The notes under the pieces were generated by a model. It made no database searches. It saw only the letters and a program-made list of their open reading frames with translations, and was not told the origin of the DNA. DNA of 64,000 nt. Origin: Isoetes taiwanensis (taxonomy: Eukaryota > Streptophyta > Lycopodiopsida > Isoetales > Isoetaceae). Each line of letters starts with the position of its first letter. Position 1 is the stretch's first letter. The stretch covers positions 4,786,600 to 4,850,599 of the forward strand of contig JAJEKV010000058.1 of NCBI GenBank assembly GCA_021234155.1. The letters run 5' to 3'. Position numbers and translations under genes: made by a program. Of the stretch, positions 37,071 through 46,611 are shown piece after piece.

Positions 37071-37333
37071 ATTGTTATGGTTAAAATCTAACACCCCTCT
37101 AGGGAACATGTCAAAGTCCTCTATATAGGTGAATGTCTGAAAATATTGGGATTTGGTCTGTTGAGTTCGTTATAAGGGATATTTAAATAATGAAGGTGCA
37201 AATTCGTTATCTCCACTGGTATTTTCTCATTAATACATTTTGGCTGAGATCCAAAAATTCAATAACCATATGTGCTTGAGCATAGCTAAACTTGGAATAC
37301 TGCCGGTCAATGATTCTGGCGGAGGTCCAACAG

Positions 37334-37540
37334 CTAAATATGTGAGACGTTACCAACAATGCTAGGAATATTACCACTGAACCTATTATTGGACAGAAGC
37401 AACTCTACCAGACCAATTTGAACAGGTAGATTACTGAGGTCTAGAGTTTGTAAAGCAGGAGAGCTAGCGAAAAATCCATTTGGAAGTTTACTTGTCAAGT
37501 AGTTGTTACCCAGATCCAATTCCTGCAGATGCTAGCAGTT
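37334..37540 (-). pseudogene. LRR receptor fragment
   Basis: About 65 codons of leucine-rich repeats of the plant receptor type: LDLGNNYLTSKLPNGFF, LQTLDLSNL, LLLSNNRFSGNIPSIVGN. Repeat spacing is shortened in the middle, which suggests a deletion. No kinase or membrane segment is nearby; an isolated remnant. Confidence 0.65.
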
Positions 37541-37799
37541 AGTAAATTAAGCCTCTCGGTGGAAAGCATACCATTTTGAAAATGAGTTACATAGGTGGGA
37601 AAGAGGTTGAAATGTCTTTAAGGCCTAGGTTATCCACGAAAATGATTGAAGAGAATAAAAACTTTGGTTGGCATTATAACATTGACCTTGCGGCCTTTGA
37701 CATGGAAGAGCTGAAATGTACCTTGATGTGTCTTTGACATGAAAGAGCTAAAATGTGTCTTTGTTTCATATTCTTCTGCGCCATAACGTGCAGGGAAAA

Positions 37800-38370
37800 A
37801 ATTACTAAACTCATATTTTAGATTAGCCAGAACAACTTTGGCTAATCTGACCCAAAATACATAGGAAAACTTTCGAATGTTTGGCTAAAGTTGAATAATT
37901 TTTCTTTACTAGTTTGAATGTTTGGCGATTTTTTGTTTGAACCTTTATATAAACCTTAGCCAAACATTTATGCTATGCCAATTTTTTTACTGTACGAACA
38001 TATTAATAATAGAAATCTAATAGTTGGAGAACAAAAACTGTCCATCTACTATAGTACTACCAACCTCTATTCCATAATCTCATGAATAATCTCATATTTT
38101 ACTTTAGCTATTAAAAAGTATGGCTAATCTATCCCTAAATGCATAGGAAAACTTTCAAGCATTTGGCTAAAGTGGAAGAATTTTTCCTCTCCTACTTTCT
38201 TATGTTTGGCTAAACCTTAGTGTAAGGGAGGTCAACTTTGAGATTTTTTGGCGATTTTTTCCTTTTTTCCAAAATTTTTTCTCCTTTGTAGTTTAGCCGT
38301 ACTTTTTTCAAAAATGTCCAAAAAATCGCCATTTGGCTAATCTTAGCCGCTATTTTTTTCCATGATAACG
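37800..38370. repeat. Degenerate repeat with TTTGGCTAA phrases
   Basis: The phrases TTTGGCTAATCT, CATAGGAAAACTTTC and TTTGGCTAAAG recur two or three times in both orientations (37830-37910, 38110-38220, 38330-38350). This looks like a decayed foldback or MITE-type element. Ends not defined. Confidence 0.4.
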
Positions 38371-38559
38371 TGCAACATCCTCTATCCTCTGATTCAACTT
38401 CAAAGAACATAGTTCAAATCAGATATGCTCCTCCATTTTGTTCTCTATTTTACAGCGGCCTATGAAACTAATCCATGCCTTAACATTGATTAAAAATGGC
38501 ACATTGTTTATGAAGTCCTCAGCCTCATCAACGTTGTGCTTCTGATGTTTTCACTCCAT

Positions 38560-39090
38560 AATGTGCACTAATTGATACAAAGTAGTGATGGCCCTCCTTT
38601 AATCTGCTTGCATAACCACATGCAGACAGAATGCTAGAAAATGTGATTCTGTCAGGCTTCAGTCCTTTTGATTGCATTTGTTAAAAGATTTGCATTGCCT
38701 GAACAGCATGGCCATGATGTGCAGATGCTGCCACAATAGCATTCCAAGAGACATCATCTGTATGACAGATATTTAACAAATGCTATCTAGGTACAGTTGC
38801 TTCATAAACATTAGATTCAACGCTACAACGAATGGCGCCGTCATGAAATGTCTTACCCTCTGAAAAAGAAGCAGAATCTGCATGCTAACAAATGTAATTT
38901 TATTTGGTCTTCCCCAATGCTCATTCACGGTGCCTTGAAATTCAATGTTTAGCACTTGGATAATGAATCTACATGAATTAAGAGCATGAATTATTTCACC
39001 ATGCTGATATGCAAAGCTGAGAGAGCAGTACACATACTGTTTCACCATCCTCCAGGAAAAGTTTTGCAGTCTCAATGCCAGCCTATGAAA
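38560..39090 (-). pseudogene. PPR protein remnant
   Basis: Minus-strand text matches PLS-type pentatricopeptide repeats (organellar RNA-binding proteins): DDVSWNAIVAASAHHGHA and KGLKPDRIT around 38640-38765, and PNKITFVSM around 38890-38920. Stops and frame changes separate the pieces. Fragmentary and non-functional. Confidence 0.6.
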
Positions 39091-39478
39091 CAAAAGTTCA
39101 TGTTAAAAGGAATTATGTAATGCAAACTCAAGTGTGTAATTCGAAATAATGCAAACAATATAAATCTGGACATAGCATTGGACATTGATAGTCACCAATT
39201 CGCCATCTATCAGCAGCAGAAGCCGCAACTCCAAAAGGATAGCAGCAACACTGCAGAGCAGCTTTGAGAAAAGCATACCACTTACATAGTGCTTTCACAT
39301 CACAGCCATTTGCCAGCATACCTACTTTTCCTGTCAATGTGGAAACTTTTGAAAGAAAAAACCGTACCTCTGGAACAACTTCTTCTGTTTTATTATGGCA
39401 CAGAGTGACGAAGTCTAGACCGTTGGCCTAGGATGCTGATGTGCAAATCCATTTTCTCGCTCCTTCCTCTACTTCTAG

Positions 39479-39778
39479 TTAAACTCCAGACCTGCTTAAT
39501 AACACTAAATCGTCTTTGAGTTGAGATTGAAGAGCAAGTCGCTTATCTCTGGTGAATAAATCATCCTTATCGATCTGGAGCTTGCGCCATACTACGGAGG
39601 AAAAGCTCTTCGTTGCCCTTTTTTCTAAACTGAGTATGGGCCTTTGCTGTTCTAAAGCTTCCACCCAAGCCATAGCCGCCTTGAAGTCATCACCGATAGC
39701 AGAAGAGGAGATGCAAGCCATCACGGAGAGTTGGAGGAGGTGCATCTGCTCGAAGCCCGCAGTGCTTGAAGGTGCCAT
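39479..39778 (-). CDS. Unrecognised ORF, possible first exon
   Basis: An open frame of about 99 codons from an ATG at 39778 (MAPSSTAGFEQMHLLQLSV...) with normal plant composition; the frame continues upstream to 39880 without clear coding quality. It ends in a stop right after VLLSRSG, which may instead be intron sequence. No motif recognised. Confidence 0.3.
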   Translation of the reverse strand: MAPSSTAGFEQMHLLQLSVMACISSSAIGDDFKAAMAWVEALEQQRPILSLEKRATKSFSSVVWRKLQIDKDDLFTRDKRLALQSQLKDDLVLLSRSGV

Positions 39779-39921
39779 AGGCGCCTTCGCGAACCCTATA
39801 AAAAAAAAAAACCAAATTGTCTCAAGAAATTGACGTGGCATCATCTCCTCCATTGGCTTCATCAAATCTAGAGCGTCCAAATTAGGGCTGGGTCCAACAC
39901 TTACGGGATAACATTATAATA

Positions 39922-40930
39922 TAAGATATATGTCCTCCACTTTGGCTACCGTAAGGCGGTGGGATAAACTAGCTAGTCTGTACAAGATTAGTCTAGTATG
40001 GACCTTAAACAAAGTAATAAAAAAACAATGGGACTATGGTAGGTAGCATTAGGATGGTGAGGCTAAAAACGCCATGCCCCTAGAGTTGCCCCTAGGACCT
40101 AGACTTCCTAAGGCGGGATTAAATCCTGCCTACAAAGTGTGCATGTAAGGCAAAAGTTTTGCCCAACGGATGTGTGGTGAGTTGGTATAGGCCTAGTAAT
40201 GCCAAAATAAATGTACATTTGGTCATGGGTTCAAACTTTGCCAATGTCATTTATATTTGAAAGTTGGTTACTAGGGGTATACGATGATGATCCCGACGTG
40301 GTAGAACTTAAAAGCCTATATATGTCCTCCACTTTGCTGCCGTAAGGCGGTGGGATAAACTAGCTAGTCTATACAAGATTAGTCTAGTATGGACCTTAAA
40401 CAAAGTAAGTCTAGTATGGACCTTAAACAAAGTAATAAAAAAACAATGGGACTATGGTAGGTGGCACTAGGATGGTGAGGCTAAAAAGCCATGCCCCTAG
40501 AGTTGCCCCTAGGACCTAGACTTCCTAAGGCGGGATTAAATCCTGCCTACAAAGTATGCATGTAAGGCAAAAGTTTTGCCCAACGGATGTGTGGTGAGTT
40601 GGTATAGGCCTAGTAATGCCAAAATAAATGTGCATTTGGTCATGGGTTCAAACCTTGGCAATGTATGTATGGGTCCCATGACCTATTGGTCTCCATGGAC
40701 GTTAAAAAAACTATTTTATTCTATTCTATTCTTTGGGAGTTGGTTACTGGGGTTATACGATGATGATTCCCGACGTGGTAGAACTATACGATGATGATTC
40801 CCGACGTGGTAGAACTTAAAAGCCTATACGTGTCCTCCACTTTGGCTGCCGCAAGGCGGTGCGATAAACTTCTGTACAAGATTAGTCTAGTATGGACCTT
40901 AAACAAGGTTTAAAATGAAACACACTTATT
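39922..40930 (+). repeat. SINE-like repeat cluster, copies 3-5
   Basis: A partial copy (39922-40029) and two fuller copies (40031-40437, 40448-40910), separated by a linker with CTTAAACAAAGTAATAAAAAAAC. The last copy carries an inserted LINE 3' tail (40672-40735) and a small internal duplication around CGATGATGATTCCCGACGTGG. Confidence 0.6.
40672..40735 (+). mobile_element. LINE 3' end fragment (tail only)
   Basis: Only the last ~64 bp of the LINE family is present: GGGTCCCATGACCTATTGG, TCTCCATGGACGTT, and a (TATTC)n tail. An extreme 5' truncation inserted in a SINE-like copy. Confidence 0.7.
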
Positions 40931-41374
40931 TAAGAAGTGCGTTCGAAAGATTCCTTTAGAAAAATTGAAAACTTGAAAAAAGCAGACAAAATAGGGAGCA
41001 AAATAGATTGTTGAGCAATTAACATTCGAAATACCCCCAAAAAAGCAACATTTTTTAAGCCTTTTCATTTTTAAAAGAGGGCAAAAAAAAAAAAATGCTT
41101 GTTTTGAGGAGAGAGACATTAAATTTGAAAACTCAATAAGTATTTATTGTTGAAAATAGAAGGAAATATAGTTTGTCTTTTTGCAAGTTTAATATAAGTA
41201 CTAAGAAAATCAAACATAGGAAAGACAAAGAGTGTGAAATCATGGAGCAAGAAAGAGTTGTTCTAATTAAGCATTGTTGAAGAGACAAAGTTTACAGTTT
41301 AAAAATCTTCATCAAAATATATTATAATTCTTACCACAAGGTTTACAATGAAAGTTAGTTTATAATCCTGACTG

Positions 41375-41386
41375 TATAAATTTATA
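41375..41386. repeat. Palindrome TATAAATTTATA over the methyltransferase stop codon
   Basis: Exact 12-bp palindrome. The methyltransferase frame on the minus strand enters it and terminates at the TAA inside it (41382-41384). Confidence 0.95.
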
Positions 41387-42144
41387 CGGGAGGTGGAGGA
41401 GGTGGGTCTTCCCAGTCCACAGGACTCTCGTATCCCTTAGGATCTGTCTCTTGCGAGGGTACAATAGTAGAGACGCCTGCTTCTGATTCCAATGCTACAA
41501 GTACAGGCGGTTTCTCGGGCTCAGGCACCACAGGCTCCAGGTCGACAAACTCTACCTCCTCATCTCTTCTTTCCGTAAGTGGAGGCTGGATTTCTGTATA
41601 TGTGCCTTTAACATCGCCAGCACTGTTCTTTGCTCCCAGTTCCTCGTTTTCATCAGGAAAGGATTCACAAGAGCTTATCCTGGTCCTGATGAAATTTATT
41701 TTATCCGGGTCTATGTCGACAGAGACAACATTGCGCCCCTGCTTAAGGGCGCAAACTGCTGTGGTGCCTGAGCCCGAAAATGCATCCAAAATCCAGTCTC
41801 CCGGGCGAGAAAACCACTGTATTAAATTATTAATTAGCCTCTGTGGCTTCTGATAATGGGATACCACAGCGCCTTGTCGCTGTGGGTCTCTTAATTTTTG
41901 CAGAACAACCAGAAACTGAAAAGCGTTGCAGGGAGGAGTCTACTCATTCTGCGTATTGAAATGAACCATGGTTTTTTTGGCGTCCGCGCTGTAAAAACCT
42001 ATATGGAAATGCTCAAAACAGCTTACTAAGCGCGGACCACCACCATGGCCCTTGACATTTGTTTTTAGCCTGCCAAACAAATAAAGCAATTAAAAATTAG
42101 TAGAAAGAAAACAAAGAAAAGAAGTTAGTTCAGTGGTGTGGCAG

Positions 42145-42271
42145 TTTAAATTTATACTACAATTGCCTTGCTGTATAAACTTATACCACGGTGCCGTGCC
42201 GTATAAATTTATACGAAGGTTGTCTTGCTGTATAAATTTATACCACGAGGCGACTGTGGTATAAATTTATA
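42145..42271. repeat. Palindrome cluster in intron 6
   Basis: Five sites at 42145 (variant TTTAAATTTATA), 42174 (variant with C), 42202, 42231 and 42260, spaced 29, 28, 29 and 29 bp. All lie in the intron between the motif IV and motif I exons. Confidence 0.9.
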
Positions 42272-43344
42272 TCGTGGTGTTACAGTAAATAGAAAAGCAA
42301 TAAATTTAAAGCTTACCATACGCAGTTTTCGAAGCCCGCGTTACAGACAGCTCCCAATGGCTTAAGCACCGACATCGTCTGCAGGTCGGAATGAAAAATG
42401 ATGACCCTCCAGTTTGCAGATGTCGTGACTTCCTTCAAGCCGTCCAAAAAAGCACGGACTTGCACGTGCGTGAAGGCCTCCTCGTCAAAAGCGCTATCCT
42501 TAATTTTAAAGCCGTATGGAATATCTGCAATGCACAATGTAAAATTTTGCTTGTCCAAAAGATTTCCCAACCTCGTGCAATCTCCCTGAACAACCCTGTA
42601 CAAGCAATCCTGACCAAATGTTGTAAATCTCTCATAGCTATGTCAAAACTGCTAGTGGCGACTTCTTTTCCCTGCTCAATTGCCTTCAGTCTCTGCCTCT
42701 CCTCCTTGGCCCTACGAACCAGGTTTAAAAATCCTGTTGGTAGCCCTTTCTTCTTGTTCTGTAAGAAAACTGTGAGACAAAGGCATGAAAACAAAATGTA
42801 TTTTCTGCAAAACTTACCCAGCCACTGAAGTTAACAGCGTGCTCTCTGATAATACTATCTGTAGTACAAGTTGGATATAAAAGCTTGCACTCCTCCCAGT
42901 CCTCCAGGTTTAGTTGCTTCATTAACTCTGCCTGGCAGGTGACAATGTCTTTCTGACTGCAGAGGGAAAAATGTTGTAAGACAAAATTAGGGAAAAAAGA
43001 ACACGGCATAGCAAATGTGGCTTACGTCTTAGCTTCCTTGGCCATTTCGTTTAGAGTGAATTCCTTGGCCACAAATTTTTCTAAGAGGCACATAAAAATT
43101 TCTTTGCTCTTTAAACCCTGTAGCTGCGTCCAGGGTACAATGCTCAACCACCTTTTTTTGGTTTTTTTCCTGCAGAGCTAGCTTGTTCTTTCAGCTCACC
43201 ATCCTCGAACATACAAAATATTCTTTCTTGAAGATCCCACACCTGTTAATGATCGAACACAAGTAGTTTAGTGTTGAATGGCGTACAAGTGTTTGTTGGC
43301 GATCTAGCTTCATCGTCTAAATGCACCGCGGTGGCACAGTCGCG

Positions 43345-43413
43345 GATAAATTTATACCGTGCCGTGCAATCGCATAAATTTATATCGGTGGATCGGTCGC
43401 GGATAAATTTATA
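43345..43413. repeat. Palindrome cluster in intron 3
   Basis: Three variant sites at 43345, 43373 and 43402 (GATAAATTTATA, CATAAATTTATA, GATAAATTTATA), spaced 28 and 29 bp. Flanking CGCGG and CCG continue the dyad in part. Confidence 0.85.
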
Positions 43414-44472
43414 CCGTGACCAGGCTTCCATTGTTGGCACGAATTTACAAAGTTCGATTTTAATACACAAATTAAGCTATGCTAAGCATACTACAGAGTA
43501 AGCTGGAAGTAATTGTCGTACTGCTTCACAGCCATTATGGGCTTCTTATCTGAATCATAGCTAAGGCAGCATTCTGTGACACAAGCTTCTCGAAGTTCTT
43601 GGAGCTTGTTTTTTTTGTTTTTTGAAGTCCTCCCCATGCACTTGTTTGAACTCTACGTATTTCGGGTGCATAAAGCGGATCTTGTCTATCAGGCTCATTT
43701 TTAGTCTGAAGTCATTGTCGAGGTTGTGACTCACGACAATGACCTTTGCTTCTTCGTCTGTGACTCCCACGTAGATATGTGCTTCTACGATCTTCCAAAC
43801 TTCATTACGGGTTTCTTCTTTTGAAAGTTCTTTTCTTGCTTTATAACTATGTGTGCCTCCAAGTACATAATATGTGTAATCTTCGAAGTCAGCCTTTTTG
43901 TAATCTTGTAATTGGTTGCACTGACTCCTGTCAACCATCACAACTAGTGGCGACACATGGGCATGAGGATTCCTTCTCATTCTTTGCTTCAGTATAGCCA
44001 CATGTGCCGCGTACAGCTTCCGGACCTGAAGCACTCTGACCCCATCTTCATTTTTAGGTGGCCTCTTAATAGTGCTCAATGTCAAAGAAATGGTTTGCTT
44101 GAGCAGTTTAGTGTCATTAACCCATTTTAAAATAGCACTTGACTTATCTGCGGGCTTCACAACAAGATCTGCTCCAGGAGCCTTCTGGAGAGCTTCTGCT
44201 GACTCCTCTATAGTCAAGGTCTTTGTGGTTCTTGACCTTTTTTTGGTGGGAGGCTGTGTATCTGTTACCAATGCAGCTCTCTTGCTCCTCCCTTTTGTTA
44301 CCACTGGTTCCTCCTCTTCCTCTTCTTCTTCTATTTCCTCGTCCTTCTCTAAATCTTCAGTAGGAATGGGGTACCAAAGACCTTTGACCCTGACCTTTTG
44401 TTCACAAAGTACTACTGACATCAAAATGTCCACTATGTCCTGTAATGCAGGGTTAAGTTAGGAGGATGACGG

Positions 44473-44484
44473 TATAAATTTATA
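44473..44484. repeat. Palindrome in intron 2
   Basis: A single exact TATAAATTTATA in the 70-bp intron 2. Confidence 0.9.
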
Positions 44485-45084
44485 CGTAAAGCCACTAAGA
44501 ACAACTTACATAGCCGTTCCTGTAATTTTCCGCTATGTAGTCATACACGTCTTTGGGTTTGCACATGCTTATTCTAAGCATTCTACTATTCAGAATATAG
44601 TAGACTTCCCCGTCGTCATTCATGCACTTCGTCAAAAGTTCATCTTCATTCTCTGTAGCAGTAAGGTTTACCACTTCGCCGGCAGGGTAATAATCATCAG
44701 TCTTATACTTGCCCCTCCCTGACTGATTACACAAATAAAGATACACCTCAGTGGGTTTGCTCTCCCTTGCGCCCCTGTGGAGGTATCACGTCTGGTCTTT
44801 CAGTTCATAAGTCTGTGGTTCTACTGGGACAACCTTTGATGGTTGGCCCTTCTGTGTAAACCTGATCCTGGGGCTGGAAAAAGCGTAAAAAAACCCATTT
44901 TTGCATAAGAAACAGAACCTTTCTCCACTTTTTGGAACACATGAATTGTAAAAAAAGTGGTTAAAAGAGCATAAAATCCATGCTAATTTAACACTTTATT
45001 TGTGTCGTTTAAGCTTAAAACACAACAATATTGCTCAAATATTAAGGTTCGGGACCATTCTTTAAGCACTCGACACCAGTATTC

Positions 45085-45465
45085 CGAAATGGTTTTGAAA
45101 CGATATAAATTTATACGCTCCGAGCACGAGCGGTATAAATTTATACCGTTCCAGAACATAGTCGGTATAAATTTATACGCCCCGAGCACGAGAGGTATAA
45201 ATTTATACCGCTCCAGAACACAGTCGGTATAAATTTATACGCCCCGAGCACGAGCGATATAAATTTATACCGCTCCAGAACTCTTGCGGTATAAATTTAT
45301 ACCGAATGTGTTCTGGAACGGTATAAATTTATACCGCTCTTACTCAAGGCATATAATTTTATACCGAATGTGTTCTGGAACGGTATAAATTTATACCGCT
45401 CGTGCTCGGAGCGTATAAATTTATACCGTTTCAAAACCATTTCGGTATAATTTTATACAGAACGA
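45085..45465. repeat. Intron-1 array: 12 palindromes in one ~380-bp palindrome
   Basis: Sites at 45104, 45134, 45166, 45196, 45228, 45258, 45290, 45322, 45352 (variant), 45384, 45414 and 45446 (variant). Spacing alternates 30 and 32 bp. Spacers come in two kinds, one like CTCCGAGCACGAGCGG and one like CCGTTCCAGAACA. The right half is the reverse complement of the left, centred near 45264, with outer arms CCGAAATGGTTTTGAAACG at both ends. Confidence 0.93.
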
Positions 45466-45533
45466 GCTTAGACTGAACAACTTAAAAGACATGAGAAACT
45501 AGAATAGTACGGATTAGAGACTTACGTGGCCAT

Positions 45534-45922
45534 GACCGTATGGATTCGCTTATGGCCGTTGGTGAGAGCAATTTAGGGGGGGTTATATAAGGCGGAGCGC
45601 GAGCGGCTTCGACTCCGAGCAGCGTATGGAGAAAATAGATCGGTCGGCACCCGGCTTAAGTACCTCTGCTCAGAGCCTTTTCGTATAGCGGTTCTCCATA
45701 AACTCTCCCATACAAGTATCTGTGAATTTTCGTATAAATTTATACAGTTTTTGTTCTAAGTTGCTCTTCTCTGTACACATTTAAACTATCTCTGTATAAA
45801 TTTATACCATCACTGTATAAATTTATACCGTTCGCTGCTCAAAGTTGCCTTTCTCTGTATAAATTTATACCATCTCTGTATAAATTTATACCGTCTGCTT
45901 CTGTCGTATAAATTTATACCGT
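45534..45922. promoter_or_regulatory. Divergent promoter between methyltransferase and proline-rich ORF
   Basis: 389 bp between the two start codons. A TATATAA at 45594-45600 suits a plus-strand promoter. Exact palindromes lie at 45733, 45795, 45816, 45858, 45879 and 45907; three of the gaps are 21, 21 and 28 bp. They would fall in the 5' UTR of the plus-strand transcript. Confidence 0.6.
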
Positions 45923-46185
45923 ATGGCTAGAGAGAAAAGAGCTGCAGAGCCCCCCTCTCCTGCTCGCAGGCTTCCTCCTGCGATGACTTTCACACCTCCT
46001 CAAATGTCCCCAGGAAGTAGCCACGAAACTTCTATTTCCGATATTCAAAGCCCCAGCCCAGTTCAGTATACTTTACCACGACCACCTCAGCTTCCACCAC
46101 CGGTTCAATTTACTCCACCACACCCTGCTCCTGAACGTCGTTTGCCGCCACCGATGCGTTTTACTCCACCACAGGGCTTGCAATT
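45923..46185 (+). CDS. Proline-rich ORF, 3' end lost
   Basis: Starts at an ATG (MAREKRAAEPPSPARRLPP) four bases after the last palindrome. It carries two copies of a module, RRLPPAMTFTPPQ and RRLPPPMRFTPPQ, with PPPVQFTPPHPAP between them, so it is probably unstructured and basic. The frame continues to 46282, but from about 46185 the DNA is minus-strand gag sequence, so the native end is missing. Function unknown; position suggests a partner of the methyltransferase. Confidence 0.5.
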
Positions 46186-46595
46186 TCTGCTCCTCCGTAG
46201 CCTTAACCCTTTCAAAGAAACTTTCCCAGCTGGCCAGAAATCCCAGAACTGCTGGCGGACTTCGTTTATCTCCTGCATATGACGGCATTCCTTCTACCTT
46301 CTCCAACCATTTAATTCGACCTGATTCGCATTGACAAACCGCAGAGGGAGAATCGGTGGTGGTGGAGTAGCCGGGTGGCGTGCTTGTAGGCAAAGGAGGT
46401 CATTTGGAATATGTCCGCAAATGTCCATACGTAATTGCTACATATTCAAGTTTCCTTTGATTTTCTTCAAAACTAGTAGATGTAGGCATGCTAACTGATC
46501 GCGAATTCTGGCAGCAAAGATTCATAGCCCGATTATACCGAAGCGCTGGAAGATTAAATTTGTTCTGGGCCATTTCACAGGATCTTAGGATGTTA
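46185..46595 (-). pseudogene. LTR-retrotransposon gag fragment
   Basis: Minus-strand coding text follows a primer-binding site: MAQNKFNLPALRYNRAMN, then in another frame KWLEKVEGMPSYAGDKRSPP and ESFFERVKATEEQKLQA. The pol part is absent and the fragment ends abruptly against the proline-rich ORF. Confidence 0.65.
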
Positions 46596-46597
46596 CT

Positions 46598-46609
46598 GCT
46601 CTGATACCA
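46598..46609 (-). other. Primer-binding site of the gag-bearing element
   Basis: TGGTATCAGAGC on the minus strand, the plant initiator-tRNA site, two bases from the end of the LTR. Confidence 0.8.
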
Positions 46610-46611
46610 AT

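Larger units (their letters stand above)
41382..45533 (-). pseudogene. ParB-like domain / beta-class DNA methyltransferase gene, with lesions
   Basis: Seven minus-strand exons: 45526-45533 (ATG GCC AC), 44510-44873, about 43525-44439, 43026-43242, 42818-42956, 42317-42758 and 41382-42069. Splice sites are GT-AG and most exon joins keep frame. Exon 3 encodes an acidic stretch, a basic KKRSR, then ParB-like text (SPLVVMVD, YYVLGGTHSYKARKEL, GVTDEEAKVIVVSHNLDND). Exon 6 has CIADIPYGF, the DPPY-type motif IV. Exon 7 has DAFSGSGTTAVCALKQGRN, the AdoMet motif I. Motif IV before I marks the beta class of N4-C/N6-A DNA methyltransferases, known from bacteria and phages, where ParB-methylase fusions occur. 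Lesions: TGA at 44786-44788, TAG at 41940-41942, and frameshifts near 43610, 43158 and 42600, two of them in A-runs. About 920 codons if whole. The target base is not predictable. Confidence 0.75.

Noticed and set aside
45104-45457. CRISPR-like array (regular 30/32-bp repeat-spacer spacing)
   Set aside because: The repeat is a 12-bp AT palindrome, the spacers are two recurring kinds and are mirrored, there are no cas genes, and the context is a plant intron.
41382-45533. Bacterial contamination or misassembly as the source of the methyltransferase
   Set aside because: Introns with GT-AG sites, plant-like composition and flanking plant repeats argue against it, though long-read confirmation would be needed to exclude it.
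41382-46185. DIRS-type retrotransposon (some encode a DNA methyltransferase)
   Set aside because: No reverse transcriptase or tyrosine recombinase was found next to the gene, and the gene has spliceosomal introns; DIRS methyltransferase-like domains are also of another type.
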